Source of the DNA: Cylindrobasidium torrendii FP15055 ss-10
Taxonomy: Eukaryota; Basidiomycota; Agaricomycetes; Agaricales; Physalacriaceae
Length of the DNA stretch: 64,000 nucleotides
Reading direction: 5' to 3'
Assembly: GCA_000934385.1 (NCBI GenBank)
Contig: KN880458.1
Span: 112,908-176,907, forward strand
A program made the translations under genes and the position numbers. This document shows, one piece after another, positions 11,243-24,183 of this stretch; positions within the stretch are counted from its first letter, which is position 1; each line of letters begins with the position of its first letter. The notes under the pieces are model-generated. The model was given only the letters and a program-made list of their open reading frames with translations. It did no database searches and was not told the origin of the DNA.

Positions 11243-14094
11243 ATGGACTATCTACGAACACTGGGCTCAGCGGCCGTATCTTCTCTCGTGCAGAAATCTG
11301 GCCTCAATCTGCCCTTTTCATTGGGGCCCACAGTGTCAAGTTTGGATGGATTGTGTACATTATATGACGCTACGAAACGAGTGCGTGGATCGCCACTACA
11401 AGCGCGTGTGTTCGAGCTGAAAACTTCCAGGACGACGGTTCGCCTGTTTCTGTATTTGAGTACGACTTTTCGCAACGCAAAAATCTCGAACCTCTCGCGA
11501 AGAACGCCCTGAGGAAACTACGGGTCACCAGACATCCTGATGTGCTCAAATACATCGACGCGGTGGAATCAGACAGCACCATATTCATCATGACGGAGCG
11601 CGTGCGACCTTTGAACGCGGCTCTCAGCGAAAGAGCAGGAAAGGGCGCTAAAGAGAAGGAAGAGTGGTTAATATGGGGCCTACATCGCATCTCAGTGCGT
11701 GACTTGTCTCGTTTGGACACAAATATTAACCAATGATATAGGTTGCACTCGCGTTCATTAATGAGCAGTGCGCTTCTACCCATGGCAATATTCGGTTCAC
11801 ATCTTTGTTTATCTCACCCTCCGGAGAATGGAAGCTCGGTGGGTTTGAGGTGTTGAGCAATCCAACTGATGCTGCTGCTGTGCTCTACGTACGTCCCGTC
11901 CCAACTCACATTGACGCGTTGTGATACCCCAATAGACTATGGGATCCATACTACCAGACGCCAATACCTGGTCTGCGCCAGAAGTCAAGAAGGCGGGCTG
12001 GTCAGAATTAAAGCAGTATGCATTTGATCTTCATTCGCAAAGATTTAGCCCACCTAATCGATGCTTGTAGAGGCCACTGCTCTGCTGCAGACGCCTATGC
12101 GCTCGGCCTGCTCATAAATGGCGTTTTCAACCCATCTAATCATCCACCACCAACTGCTAACCCTCCGCATGCACCTCCGACTGCTGCATCAAGAGGTGCT
12201 ATACCAGCGCCAATATTCCCACTTGTCAAGAACCTGCTCAACCCCAACAGCAAGTCACGATATTCCCCTCAGCGTTTCCTAGATGCTGGTATGGCCGATG
12301 CAGGCTTCTTCTCTACAAATCCTATTGTTCGCGTTTGTGTTGGTTTGGATAACTTCGCGATTGGAAGTGAAGCAGAGAAAGGTTCATTGCTCAGGCATGT
12401 GTCTTGTTGAGACATCTCTTCTTCCCTGTGTTTTAACCGCTTATAGGAAATTGAACGATTCGGCGGACTCGTTCCCACCAGAGTTCGCTGCACATCGCGT
12501 GTTGCCGTCACTTGTGCGGGCACTAGAGTTTGGAGGCGCTTCGGCGGCCACTATCCTCCCTTTGGTCATCAAGTTTGGCAACGCTGCGCCTGAGTCTGAC
12601 TATCCCAAGCTGGTCGTTGAGCCTTTGGTGAAGCTGTACGCAAGTCCAGATCGTGGCACTCGTATGGCCCTTCTCGACAGTCTGGGTGACTATGTTGAGA
12701 AATTGGATAAGAAGACGGTCGACAAGATCTTTCCACATCTAGTTCGTTGAGGTTGCTACCTGGCATAAACTTGGTGTCTGACTTGTTGACAGCAAACTGG
12801 ATTTTCGGACACAGTGGCTGTCATACGCGAGGCTACAGTCAAATCCATTATTCTCCTTGCACCCAAATTCAGTGATCGTGTTTTGAACAATGACCTTCTT
12901 CGACACCTTGCACGTATGCAGAGCGATCCGGAGGCATCGATTCGGACGAATACTTGTATTCTCATAGGTCGACTTGGGCCAACCTTGAGCTACAACACGA
13001 AGAAGAAGGTTCTCGTTCCGGCATTCACGAAAGCGTTGAAGGACCCTTTCGTCCATGCAAGGGTAGCTGGCCTGATGGCGTTCATGGCGAGCATTGATTG
13101 CTTCGACGCGGAGGATTTGGCTACAAAGGTCATCCCTAACGTATCACCGACATTGGTGGACAAGGAGAAGTGCGTCTTTTCATCTTCGCAACGCATCGTT
13201 AACAAATACCATATAGACTGGTGCGGGAACCCGCGTTCAAAGCAATGGAGCTCTTTGTCGAGAAACTTAAGACTCATGCTAGCTCTATGGTGCATTATCA
13301 AGTGTTTCGAAATGCTGGTCTTACTGACCCTCATACAGCCCGCGACTGTTCTCACAGACCCGAACGACACGTCAGTTCCATTAGCACCGCCCGAGGCAAC
13401 ACTCTCCGTCAGTTCTGCAGCTGGGGCGGCTGGGGCCCTTGCTGGGTGGGCAATGTCTTCCCTGGGTCGCCGACTCGCGGCCTCGGAAATGCAGAGCACG
13501 ATGGCTGGTACAGGGCTTGACCGTTCGACGTCTGCGCCTCCGACCCAAGATTTCAATCTATCACCACGGCCCGGGCCTTCTCCTGGCTCTCTATCTGCTT
13601 CAACATCCCCTGCTGTACCAACATTGGGATCGAAGGGGATGCAGTTGAATTCACACAGGAATGCAAGCGCGTCGAGCGCAGCGTTTATTGATCAACTCAC
13701 TGAGGAGGCCACACTAGAGAATGGTGATGCTAATCCATGGGGAGAAGACTTGATGGATGTTAACGCGGATGACGACGACTGGAGTGCATTTGAGGCAGCA
13801 CCTTCACATCCACCAGTTGTTCAGCCCAAGCCGGTATCAGCACACTCCGGTCTTGGCTTGGGCTCGATGGCGAAGAGGAGCCCTGTAGCAGCGAAACCCA
13901 AACCAGTAAAAACGCCTCAACCACCAAGTCAAGTTACCTCTCCTCAACCTGAGAGCCCGCCGATGACCCCATCCGCACCGATGACAAAAGAGGAAAAGGC
14001 AGCAGAGATGGCGAGAAGGAAGGAGGAGAGGAAGCAAAGGATCGCGATGCTGAAGGAGCAGAAGAAACAGGCAGCGGAGGCAGCGAAGGTGTGA
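11243..14094 (+). CDS. CEX1: SCY1-like pseudokinase with HEAT repeats (Cex1/SCYL1 type)
   Basis: The gene starts at MDYLRTLGSAAVSS and contains several short introns (the first near 11380-11430). The kinase-like N-terminal domain lacks catalytic residues: THGNIRF stands where HRD is expected and KLGGFE replaces DFG. This marks the SCY1 pseudokinase family. HEAT repeats follow (SDTVAVIREATVKSI, MQSDPEASIRTNTC, LKDPFVHARVAGLMAF). A serine/proline-rich linker leads to a charged C-terminal helix (EEKAAEMARRKEERKQR), as in SCYL1 and Cex1. Family members work in COPI-dependent Golgi-ER traffic and in nuclear tRNA export; which applies here is not visible. An acidic stretch (VNADDDDWSAFEAAP) precedes the tail. 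Confidence 0.88.
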
Positions 14095-14539
14095 GCATAA
14101 TCCACAGTTTTGTGTACAAGTATATACCCTAGTTAGGATGTGTCTGTTGGTGCGGATTAGGCATTTGTTTATGGTCGCTGCGGTGGCGAAAAATAGCAGG
14201 CGGACTTGGAAAGAGACAGTGTCAAATTAGTAGCGAGTACTAGTGCGGAGAGCGATGGCCGACGCTTCGCATAGCTCAGGACCTTTGGCAGGGTCGCGTT
14301 GCTGGGTGGCACTGCGGTGATGACGGCAAAAATCACGGTCACCATATCAGTTATATTTATACCGCGCAGCAAGTACTTCTCGTGTCGGCGTTCCCCGTGT
14401 GGAGCTTGGCCTTTTCTGCTCTTCTTCTTCTGCGCTGGTCGTCGCTTGACTTTCATTTTCTCTCTCTCTTTTCTCTTTTTTTTCCTCCTCTCTGGTCCCA
14501 CCTGTATTTGTGATTGCATTTACCCACCGCGACTACAAC

Positions 14540-16514
14540 ATGGAAAACACACCGCAATCTGGGATTGACGGGCGCGCTCAAAGACAGAGCAGACCTGGCA
14601 CGATTGCCCGCCGCATACACGGATGGTCATGGCAAGCAGTGAGCATAATCCTCCTCGCCACCTCCGCAACGCTAATTATTGTCGAGTTTCCAATCGGAAT
14701 GGGCACTGGAGCAGTCTATGTGACATTGTCAGGCCTCAAAGTGAGTGTTCAAATTTGTCCGCCGCGACGAACGTCAGGCGCAGTTGATACTTCCGCTACC
14801 ACTCGAACGCCTCGGAGCTAGATGTTCATCGAGCGTTCAGTGCGACGGCGCATGCCATCTTGCCGTTCTTTCTGACGCTCATCGCATGTCCCATAGGACC
14901 ACTCCGACACCCTTAGCAAGATAGAAACCATATTCTATGGTCTCAACATTGCCTTGTTTTTCCTGAACACAATCACCCTGGCCATTCAGGCAATTGGTAT
15001 TTGATCATTGAGTGATCTCCTTCCATCACTAACATCCACAGTGTTCCCTCGCCAAGCTCTGAGATTGATCAAGGACCCCGTCAAAGGAGTTTTCGTTCCC
15101 CTCGTTGTATGATGCACAATACCCGTCGCTGTCGTATCCTCGCTCACCTCATGCAAACAGGTTCTCTCGTTCGCAACCATCATCATCGGCACTATCAACT
15201 ATGCATTCCCGCTCGGAAACGTCACAGCGGATTTTATCTATGGGCTCTTCTGGTGAGTTCTGTGTGCATCTCTTCGCAACAGGAAGTCTGAATGAGAGTT
15301 TTGTCGTGAAGGGTTTATGTGACTTTTGCGATCTTCACTTGTTTCCCCATGCTCATGATCTGGTTCAACAACCCTCATGACATCAACAAGTTTACTCCTG
15401 CGTATGCTTTCTTGGTACGCATTCCGTCAAGGCGCTTGGGCCATAGCTAACACATATACAGATTTTCCCCATGGTTAGTAGTGCAGGAAGTTGAATCAAC
15501 CATGGTGGTTGATGTTGTTTGTTGTAGATGCTTGTTGGCGTGGTTTCATTCAATGTGCTCAAGGTCATGTCGCCGACAGACACCCGCGCAATTGGAGTGC
15601 TTCTCACAGGGTATTTCTTCCAAGGTACGTCCGGTTGCGCTCCCCAAGAGACATGCTTATGCTAGGGGCAGGACTTGGGTTCTTTATGACCTTCTTCTAC
15701 CTATTCATCTATGTGTTGAGGGTCATGACCGTGCGTATGTTGACCCGTTACATCGACAATTACTGACACTGGAGTAGACTGGCTTCTTGGACGGACACCA
15801 AGTGAGCATTTCGTTTGATTACATGTCTTGTTTCTGAAGATTGTGAAGGCCAACGGAGCATTCGTAGCATGCGGGCCCCCAGGTTTCACTGCTCTGGCGC
15901 TCATTAACCTTGCCGATCATGCCAGGGAGATGTACGTCTATCTCTCCACGGGATTGCTGCCCCACTGACATCGCATAGTCTACCGTACCACGGTCACATT
16001 AGCGAGAAGGCTGGGGAGATTTGGTACGCTGCTAGCATCATGGGTGCGCTCATGCTGTATGGTCTGGCCATATTTTTCTTCGTTTTTGGTATCCTGCCCT
16101 ACTGGTTTAAGCTGCACAAACACTTGAATGAGATCCTTGGGTGTACGTCCTCCCTTTGTGCTCGTATTTGTTTACTGAATATTGTGCAACAGGCTGGGCT
16201 CTGACATTCCCTAACGGTATGGTCTCCTTCGTGGTGCCCCGGTGACGATTATACTCAGTCAATACCCAGTCGGTTGGATTTCTACTACACGCGCGCTCGC
16301 GGACATTTTCTCCCTACAAGGCCTTTACACGCTGCACTTCGTCATGACTGTGCTCATGTGCGGGACGTGGCTCGTTCTCATTATCCTCACCTTTATGGCA
16401 TTTTGGAAGGGTCTGATCTTCAAGAGTGCGCCAGAGGACGTCGTCAAGGACAAGATGCCCCTTCCCCCGAAGGAAGTCGACGTAGAGAAGGGACCTGATA
16501 CACACTCGCATTAA
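14540..16514 (+). CDS. TDT / SLAC1-type transporter (malate or sulfite transporter family)
   Basis: ATG 14540 opens a protein rebuilt from about a dozen small exons. It begins RRIHGWSWQAV and continues FPIGMGTGAVYVTLSGL, the signature start of the tellurite-resistance/dicarboxylate transporter family (Mae1, Ssu1, TehA, SLAC1). Roughly ten hydrophobic segments follow, including FYGLNIALFFLNTITLAI, SFATIIIGTINYAFPLG and ACGPPGFTALALINLA. A short charged tail rich in Lys, Asp and Glu ends the protein. The substrate could be malate or another dicarboxylate, or sulfite, moved across the plasma membrane. The upstream region (about 14430-14500) is strongly pyrimidine-rich, as in many fungal promoters, with TATATTTATA at 14352-14361. 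Confidence 0.82.
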
Positions 16515-17405
16515 CAGTGTGCTATCGTACGGACAGAGACAATTGTTGGGTAAATAGAGAAGCAGCACGCTACGGGATAGTGTCGCTCATATACCCACAC
16601 GCTTAGATGCAAAATGGCTCACACGCCTACTCACATTCGCTAGATACTTTACTGTTCACTACCAAGTACATACACAGGACTTCGTTCCTACCACCACGAC
16701 TAATCGGTCTAATCTCAGAGTTTGCCTGTGGCAGTTTCGCATAGATTGCTCCTGTTCATGGTTACAAGCTTGTGACAAACAATGAGTTTCAATGTTGATC
16801 GAACTCAATACTGACTAAGCCGGATGCATGTCGCTTAAAGTACGTCGTGACGAGTTTTCTGAAGCTTATGCATCATGTCTCGTTATTTCGACATGGTGCG
16901 AATCGTGTTACCTTTACCTTTCAAATTTCACGAGTCATCTCATCCGGCCTATTGTCATTTCTTTGAAGTCGCCCGTCCAAAGCCTACACGTTCGAGTTTG
17001 TATCCTAGCCTGAGCCGCAGCTTGGAAGGGTTGATCAGGTCAAGAGATAGCTATAAGTACAGTACTATATGGTAGCGGCCAGGGCACGATGTTATCGAAC
17101 CCCAGTGGTCGCGCTTTCGTCCGGGTTCACATCACAAAAGCGCGGTTCACCATCAACTATGGCCCACTGGCCACTGCCTTCTCATGGATACGAATCATTT
17201 GCTATTGTGCGGAATTGACCTGCTATCAGGGCCTTTGTCAACTCGCTTTGTTCGAAGTGGTTTGTGGCCCACGAGCAAAGACCCGATCACTTCTGGCCTA
17301 TTGTTTCTGTCGTGTCTTCCTTTGTCTTTAATGCACAATATATAAGCTGGTATACTTCCGTGGGATCTATTTATCGTTCTCTTTTGCCCCGAGTCCTGAA
17401 GCATC
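16515..17405. promoter_or_regulatory. Intergenic region with the promoter of the DUF6699 gene
   Basis: 891 bp with no supported gene. The only clear signal is TATATAAG at 17339-17346, 60 bp before the ATG at 17406, a good spacing for a fungal TATA box. Confidence 0.5.
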
Positions 17406-19037
17406 ATGGCTGAGTAAGTTTACTGGAGCCAGAGTGCATCGCGCTTGTGCTGAACCTGGAAAAGTTATCACAGTTCCCACGATCGCACTGCTCTTCCAAA
17501 AATCGGCTCATACATCTACTCTCAATATCACCCGGAAATGGTTAACAACATATACGGAGACGCGCCTAACATGCATCATCGCCAAAGCGTTGACTTCAAC
17601 CCACAAGTCCGCGTTCAACCTATTGGTCTGAACTCTTACACAGTGAACGCGGGAGACTGGGGCAGAGGCCACTACTCTGAAATACGAACGCATAATCACG
17701 GAGCTTCGCCTCCTCATACTGCCGCCAGCGCTAATTTGAGCATTCCACCATCCCAGTCCGTGGCCCACTCTTCTCCTAGATACTCTCGTCAAGGACACGA
17801 CTCCTGGCAGCCAGAACCTCGGGAGGAACGCCGCTCGCGTCCGAGGGGACGCGAGGATGGACATCGCGAAGACCGACACCGCTCGCGAAGCAAGCATCAT
17901 CACCGCAAGCATGAACGATCTCGTTCGAGGAACCCAGAAGGACGTTCGCGCTCAAAGCATCGTCAGTCATCAAACGCTTCTACAACTCTGCCGCGCCAGA
18001 GGGCACACAGTGCGGTGGTGCAAAATGCAAGCTCTCCCACTTTGATCAACACGTCTACTGTCCAGCACAGTGCGTCAAACGTAAGCCGGCCGCCAGTGCT
18101 TGCACAAGGGCTTACCGCTGTACGCTCAAATGCAGCCGGGGGAGTTGCGATGCCTCAAGTGGTCAGACGCGATGTCGATGGAAAGTCGAGGAAGCGCCAC
18201 CGGGAAAGCAGAGGATCTTGCAAAAACTGCGTGCACGTTCATGGCGGTAACGTGAACTACTACTGTTCGCATGAACGCAAGAGGGAGTCACGTTCCAAAA
18301 ATCAGCACAGCCGAAAATCCTCGCTAAAGGTCCAGCCAAATGTCACAGCGCGTCCAGCACCATATCCTGTCGCAGTTCTCCATAGGCCACGTCCATCTCA
18401 GTCTCGCGCAGCACCGCCCGCTGGCTGGAGGGCTGACTACATCCCTCCTGGCTCAAAATATCGAACTCCGTTGGCTGGCGTAGCAAGCTTTGCGCGCAAT
18501 GTGTTCCAACAAGCAGTGTGTACGTGCATACCCTCGCTAATAAAGCAAACCTCGTTGAACTTTTGAATAGATCCACATCACCTCGACTCGAGTATAGGAC
18601 GCGGTATTGGGCAGCCCCACATACACTGGAACATGCGAGAGTCCATTGACAGGATCGTCTCCAAGTTCACTGATGTGCATGCTGCGTCTTCGTACTTCCA
18701 GCGCCAGGCCGTCCCATTCACTCTGGGTGAGATCATCGTTGTGCACGACCTCTTACCTTGGGAGATTAAGATACGTGCGAATGCTAGCGGCATCAGCGTC
18801 GGACGCGTCCTGCAAAAGATTTCGGATGCGCTTAACGTAGGACTCCTGCCACAGGATATTGAAAACTGCAAAATACATGACGCGATTAGACAGACTATTG
18901 AAGTCGCAGCGGCGAGGCGGTCTGGAGGACGCCGCAAGGATTATAGGCGTGTCGATTTTCTTGGGGAGAGCTACATGTTCGCAGGGCTGGAGCAAATCAA
19001 GGATAATGTTTTCGCACTACAGAGCTCGAAGCCTTGA
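17406..19037 (+). CDS. DUF6699 protein with a long Arg/Ser/His-rich N-terminal region
   Basis: The start is ATG 17406. A first intron at 17414-17474 joins MAD to SHDRTALPKIGSYIYSQ, which is better supported than the later ATG at 17538. A second intron near 18521-18570 joins the low-complexity half to the conserved domain. Residues about 40-260 are disordered and rich in Arg, Ser and His (SRSKHHHRKHERSRSR), resembling SR-type nuclear proteins. The C-terminal domain (IHWNMRE, VVHDLLPWEIKI, VGRVLQKI, RVDFLGESYMFAGLE) fits DUF6699, a basidiomycete family of unknown function. The few Cys/His residues around SCKNCVHVHGG and YYCSHE (near residues 260-280) could bind metal; this is only a suggestion. 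Confidence 0.78.
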
Positions 19038-19452
19038 AAGACTAGATGTTGTTAGTTTTTCTTAGACAATATTACCACAATGCACGCAGCACAAGGATTG
19101 CTGTTGAATAAACAATACTCATTCTGCTATTTGGTCCGGTGCATAGTTGTATAGTCCAGCAGGGTCGGTTTGTGAAGCAGGGCTCTGGTAAAGTTTGAGT
19201 GGTGCATATCCAAGGCGGGAGTTTAGCATAAGAAGAGCCAGAAAAGAGTGGTCGTTGTCCAACTCATGCATGGTCCATTTCGCAATTCAAATCAGCGGGC
19301 AAAAGGGCCGGCGGTCCGTTCGGTGATCGTCTCCACGCGGTGTCGGTTACTTGCTTTTGTCTCCGCCCTTCATCTCAATGTCGGGCCAGTCTGTATAGAC
19401 GTTGTTCCTCTCCTGAATTTAACCATCTGGCCATACTGCTATCTACGAGATA
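19038..19452. other. Intergenic region before MED14
   Basis: 415 bp containing the 3' end of the DUF6699 gene and the MED14 promoter. I see no additional gene and no strong TATA box. Confidence 0.4.
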
Positions 19453-22400
19453 ATGGTCGCAGACATTACTCCCCGCGAAAACGGGATATCCCACGTTAAT
19501 GGAGACGCAACCTACACTCTCGAACAGCTTGAGGCTGAGCTGCCCTACGTCGACGATGGCATGGTCTACCTTGGAGACCTTATACAGAGGGTGATGCAGA
19601 CGATATATACCGAATTGTCAGAGCTGGCAGAGACGTATGTGATGGGCAATGTTATTGAATCTCGCTGAGCTGCTCTAGCATGCCTAATATGTCGGATGGA
19701 GCCCGAAAACGAACATTGGCAGACTGGGTCGTGAAGACAAAGAAACAGGTCACGAAGCTCTATGCGGTGACGAAGTGGTCGCGCGATGCGGCTGTTGTTC
19801 AGAAATGCATGGTGCGTTACTTAAACATACAATAAACCACTCGTTCACCTGACTAGAATGTCATTGCTTTCCTTCTGGCTCAAAATGTACAATTCCTGGC
19901 GTGCATTGACCATCTCAACTCGGCGCGCGAAGGCTTAGATCCCGCACGGTACGGTGGCTTTAACATGTCGTACAACTCGCAATACTAATGCTGAAGCTCA
20001 GTCTACGAAATCATGATCTCCTCACATCTCTCGACGTCCTCACGACTGGCACCTACAAACGTCTGCCTACGATGCTTCAAGTGCGTGAGCTACGCAACCT
20101 TTCATTCAACTTGATTTACTCATTCCTCAGGCTTGGGTACCAATCAAACCACTCACTGATGCACAAGTGCTGAAGACCTTTTCTGACCTCGAAGATGCCA
20201 TGCGGTACCGTTTGAGGCTCACAGAGTTCATCCCACTTGAAATGTCCAATTACCAAATCACCAATGGACGCGTCGTATTCACTGTGCCACACCTCTTCGA
20301 ACTCACCCTTGGCTGCACTGGCTCAGAACCGACCGACCCATGGTTCTTTATTGACGTGGAGTTTTTGTTCAACGCAGTCGCAACCGGCACACAGGAGTTT
20401 CCCCGAATACCGACTGGCCCGACCAAACGCTTCATCACCGAGGAGGCAGACCTACGGCTTGGCCAATACGTACAAGCACCACCTCCAGCAGATCCTATGC
20501 AAGATCCCAACGCACCACCCCCTCCTCGCCCCGGTCTTCCAGAGGGGTATGTTGATGCACCCCTTGTACGAATGTATAATTTCCTACGTTCGTGCACATC
20601 GGTTCTTCTTGGTGTCTACTAAATGTTCACAGGCATGATGTCCCTGTCTTATCAACTTGAAATTCTTCTGTATCAGGCCGAGCGTATGCGCTCTCTAGGA
20701 TGGGCAGAATACCTGCGTGTACAGCTGAGCGCCGACCGCAAAACGTTGAGTGTGTCATACTGGATGTGAGACCATTTCTTTTGCGCAACGTTCGGGCTGA
20801 CATTCTTCACTAGGCGAAAGCCCCCTCCGACCAATTTGAGTCGCGCGAAGCAAGCAGAACTAGCAAGGATACCTCTACTCGCTGGCACTCTTACTGTGTC
20901 AATCGTAGAGTCTGATGTAGATGCTACTGCGCGATTATCACCGCGCGCCAAAATACTCGCCGAGCTGCAGCGTAAGGCCAAGCTCGGTGGACAACGACCT
21001 TCGGAGGAGGTCGAGGGTCTTAGCTTCAGGGTCACTTGGGATCCAGAATATAGAGCCCTGGGCATCGACGTCCATCGTGAAGACTTGTCTATAGCACCAG
21101 AAGTCCTGAAAGTCGTAAGTATCGCGGATTGCTCTCGGCTTCTCCCATGCTGACGAACTGCCAGAACCATGATGATCTGGACATCCAAGCCATCTTGACG
21201 AACGTCATCAGACAGCATACGAAAGCATTATTGCTACGTCAACAGTCAATGCTACGCGCAGATGTTGAAGTCTTCCGTGCGCCAGGTGTGGTGGAGGTTC
21301 TCGATGATGGTAAGCCTCTTGTACCCAATAGAGTTCAGTGCTCATTGTTGGCCCAAGACATTGCGCCCTCTTTACGCGTACGACTCTGCGCAGACGAGGT
21401 TGTCACCGTCACCATTGACCCTCGGACTGGTCTGCTCACGCTTCGTGATACGGGAGACTTGGCCTCTGCTGGAAGAGGTCCCCGCATCACAGCTGTGACC
21501 GAAAGACTGAATGAACATCCCGACATGCTTCGAACCGCGTTGATGAAGTTGAGGGTACTGGTAAGTGTCATTGCACTCAATATCTGTAATTGCTTAAATC
21601 GCGTGGCCAGACACTTCTCGACCTGGCAGAACATACGGCAAAGTATCTCGGGATGGAGTGCTATCGAAACCGGAATTTCGCAGGCGAGCGTATGTCTTCC
21701 TCTATCATTTCTTCCACAACTACGACTGATCGTGGACACAGAGAAGCAACGCTTCAATGGAGCAACTCCCAGCCACTTCGCGCGCGGGATGCTGTACATA
21801 CACCTGGACCAATTCCCCGGACATTATCTTACTGTGGTCATCACCGACCTCGAGTACCGATATGCCCTCTGTGCAACCCAACTCGACCCCAATCCCGCGA
21901 ATGTCTATGGCTCACTTCTACTCGCCGAGGTTGCTTGGTTAAACTACGATCGAATACACGGCACAGCAGAAGACGTGAACGACATGGAGACACGCGCGGG
22001 GATGAAGCGCAAGCGTAACACGGACAGCTCTATGGCAGTGAACCAGGGACACAACCTCGATGCACACGTCCTCCGGGAGCTCTACGCCTACTCTTGCGCT
22101 CGCGTGTCATATGCAAGCGTTGAGAATCAGCTGAAGAGTCGCGACATACCGTTCCGACATGTATCTCCAGTTGAGATGACGGTGCTGCCAGAGTTACAAA
22201 GCTCGCTTGCTAGGTCTGTGCCCGGCCTGTGCGTGCAGTCCCATGATATTTTGGCGGGAGCGCCTGCGGCGGAGGCAGCGATGCCGAATATCCGTGTGAT
22301 ACCATTGAACTGGTGGTCGCAGGACCGGTCAAAGAAGCCGCAGGTGGTGACATGTGTGAAGCTGAAGTATGTGTATATTCGGGGCGGGGGCACTGGCGGG

Positions 22401-23207
22401 ATCATCCGGCCGTCGAAGAGAATCATCTACGATACAACAGAGGCGGTCGTGTCTTTCCTCAGCGAGAACGTCAATACGTGTGTGGACGAATTCTTGGAGG
22501 AGTGGGCGAGGGTGAGCAAGATGGTGGTCATTGCGAGAGCCGTGTCGCAAATGGATGGTGGTGTGCGGTTGTTGGAATTCGACCTGCGGGAGGTGGTGTT
22601 TGCGTATGAAGCAGACTATACGGTAGCGGTTCGGTGTGTGGATCAAGGCAGCATCGGAGGAGGGAACGCAAGTGGAAGCGTTTTCGAACTCAAGTTTGGC
22701 CGAATCGGTGGCAAGTGGGATGATGATAATCCACATTCAAGGGCAGAGCCGTTCCTGCGGAGCGTCCTTCATGCGGGGCAGTTGTTGGCGCCGTCACTCC
22801 GGAAACTCGTACAGCTTTTGCGCTCGACTTTGCCTATTGTAAAAGCATTAGTGGAGGAAGGTGCGGATGTGTTTGCGAAGAGTGCGGGATGGTACCGCGT
22901 GTTGTATCACAAGGGAGGTCGGACACATGCAGTGGACTATCGGTTGATGACGGAGAGGCGTGTTGCGGTGTTGGATGGATCCCAGTCTTTATACCATGCA
23001 CCGACACCAACACCGGCGCAGCCTAGCAAGGTGGACGGAGTAGGGTTGACACCAATCCCCGGCTTCGGAGACATTGTTCGCGATCTACCTGGCCCTGGGA
23101 GGAAGTTGGATGTGTCGGTTGTATGCATGGTTGAAGAGGTTTGTCAAGTAGCGAAGGAAGTGCATCGGAGGGTGTTGAAAGAAGTCGATGCACAAATGGA
23201 GTCGTAG
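19453..23207 (+). CDS. MED14: Mediator complex subunit 14 (Rgr1)
   Basis: ATG 19453 opens a long protein (about 1100 residues) with several introns in its first half and a long last exon. The N-terminus carries the conserved Med14 motif (LEQLEAELPYVDDGMVYLGD, then IYTELSELAET). Further Med14-like segments are WVVKTKKQVTKLYAVTKWS, IAFLLAQNVQFLACIDHLN and RLRNHDLLTSLDVLTTGTY. Med14 is the scaffold that joins the head, middle and tail modules of Mediator, the coactivator of RNA polymerase II. The order of motifs and the length fit the family. Nothing suggests a broken gene. Exon joins near 19634, 19815-19855, 19950-19998 and 21560-21610 were inferred by frame. Confidence 0.87.
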
Positions 23208-23362
23208 TTTATTGTAGCATAGTTTTGTTTTTTATATTGCTTTGATGGAATACCTTGTGATGAAAATGTAGTTGGGGTTATAGCACCCATGGACCGTTGT
23301 CATCATCACTCAGGTCAGGTGATCGTTATCCGGACTCTTTCCCATACCACCACTTGCCTGCT

Positions 23363-23829
23363 ATGCGCCAATCCACCTTTGCAGGCAATCGGACAACAAC
23401 TCCGAGTGCTGTTGGACTGGCGCGACTTACAGAGAAAAAGAAGGAATTCGACGCGGTATGCGCGCTGGAACGCGCTAGCCAACTCTTCGTGCAGCGATTC
23501 GATGGGATAAGTGATAATTTGGACGAGATGGCTGCTGCAGGAGAAAGTGCGTTGTCTTGAACGTACATGCTATAGAAAGTTGCTGATGGGGGATATCTAG
23601 TATTTGGCGAGGTATCTTCGCAATGGGCAAACATGTTCCAAATATTGGCTAATTATTGTGTGTCCATTTATGCAATTCAACATGCCTGTTAACATTGTAA
23701 CGTTTGTTCTTAGTACAAACGCGAGAAGTAGAGACTGCAGAAGGCGTCAAGCAGGAAACTGTGGTCGAGCGCGATGGGTTGGTCCGCGTCCCAATGGCGA
23801 TAGCGAAGGATCAGAGCAGCGATGCATAG
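23363..23829 (+). CDS. DAD2: DASH complex subunit Dad2
   Basis: Three exons give a protein of roughly 115 residues: MRQSTFAGNRTTTP, then LTEKKKEFDAVCALERASQL, QRFDGISDNLDEMAAAGEIFG and SSQWANMFQILANYL. The pattern of an N-terminal coiled coil followed by a conserved W-x-N segment is that of Dad2, a subunit of the DASH/Dam1 ring that couples kinetochores to microtubules. Introns are near 23550-23602 and 23658-23714. The frame is open upstream to 23297, but the ATG at 23363 gives the usual short N-terminus. A charged tail (ETAEGVKQETVVERDG) ends at TAG 23827-23829. Confidence 0.82.
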
Positions 23830-24183
23830 GCTTCAGTCCAATTCTAGTTCTGTAGATGGTCAGAAAATCATTCTTGCTCTGTTATGGATGAGGTTGTCAT
23901 AATTAGTACAAAACATACCCGTGTCAATCGTAGCCTGAACAATGGCGAAACCCAGCCCTTTCTTGGCAAAGGAGGATGATTTTGAGATGACCAGATGCGT
24001 ATCTCCACCTGTTCGAACAGGTCAAGATCAAATAGTAAAACCAGGGTTGGGTGCATTGTATACTGAATCACTTTTGACAGGCAGGTACTGTACTATGTCG
24101 CGGGCCTGCACCAAGGATTGCATTAACAATGTCGATCGATCGACTGGTTTGTAGCTCTCAACCACAACAATCTGGCAACTTCA
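23830..24183. other. Intergenic region between DAD2 and the Eos1-like gene
   Basis: 354 bp between two plus-strand genes. It must hold the 3' end of DAD2 and the promoter of the next gene. No feature stands out. Confidence 0.4.

Noticed and set aside
14169..14519. A Lys/Arg-rich minus-strand frame
   Set aside because: It is produced by the pyrimidine-rich promoter tract of the TDT transporter gene.
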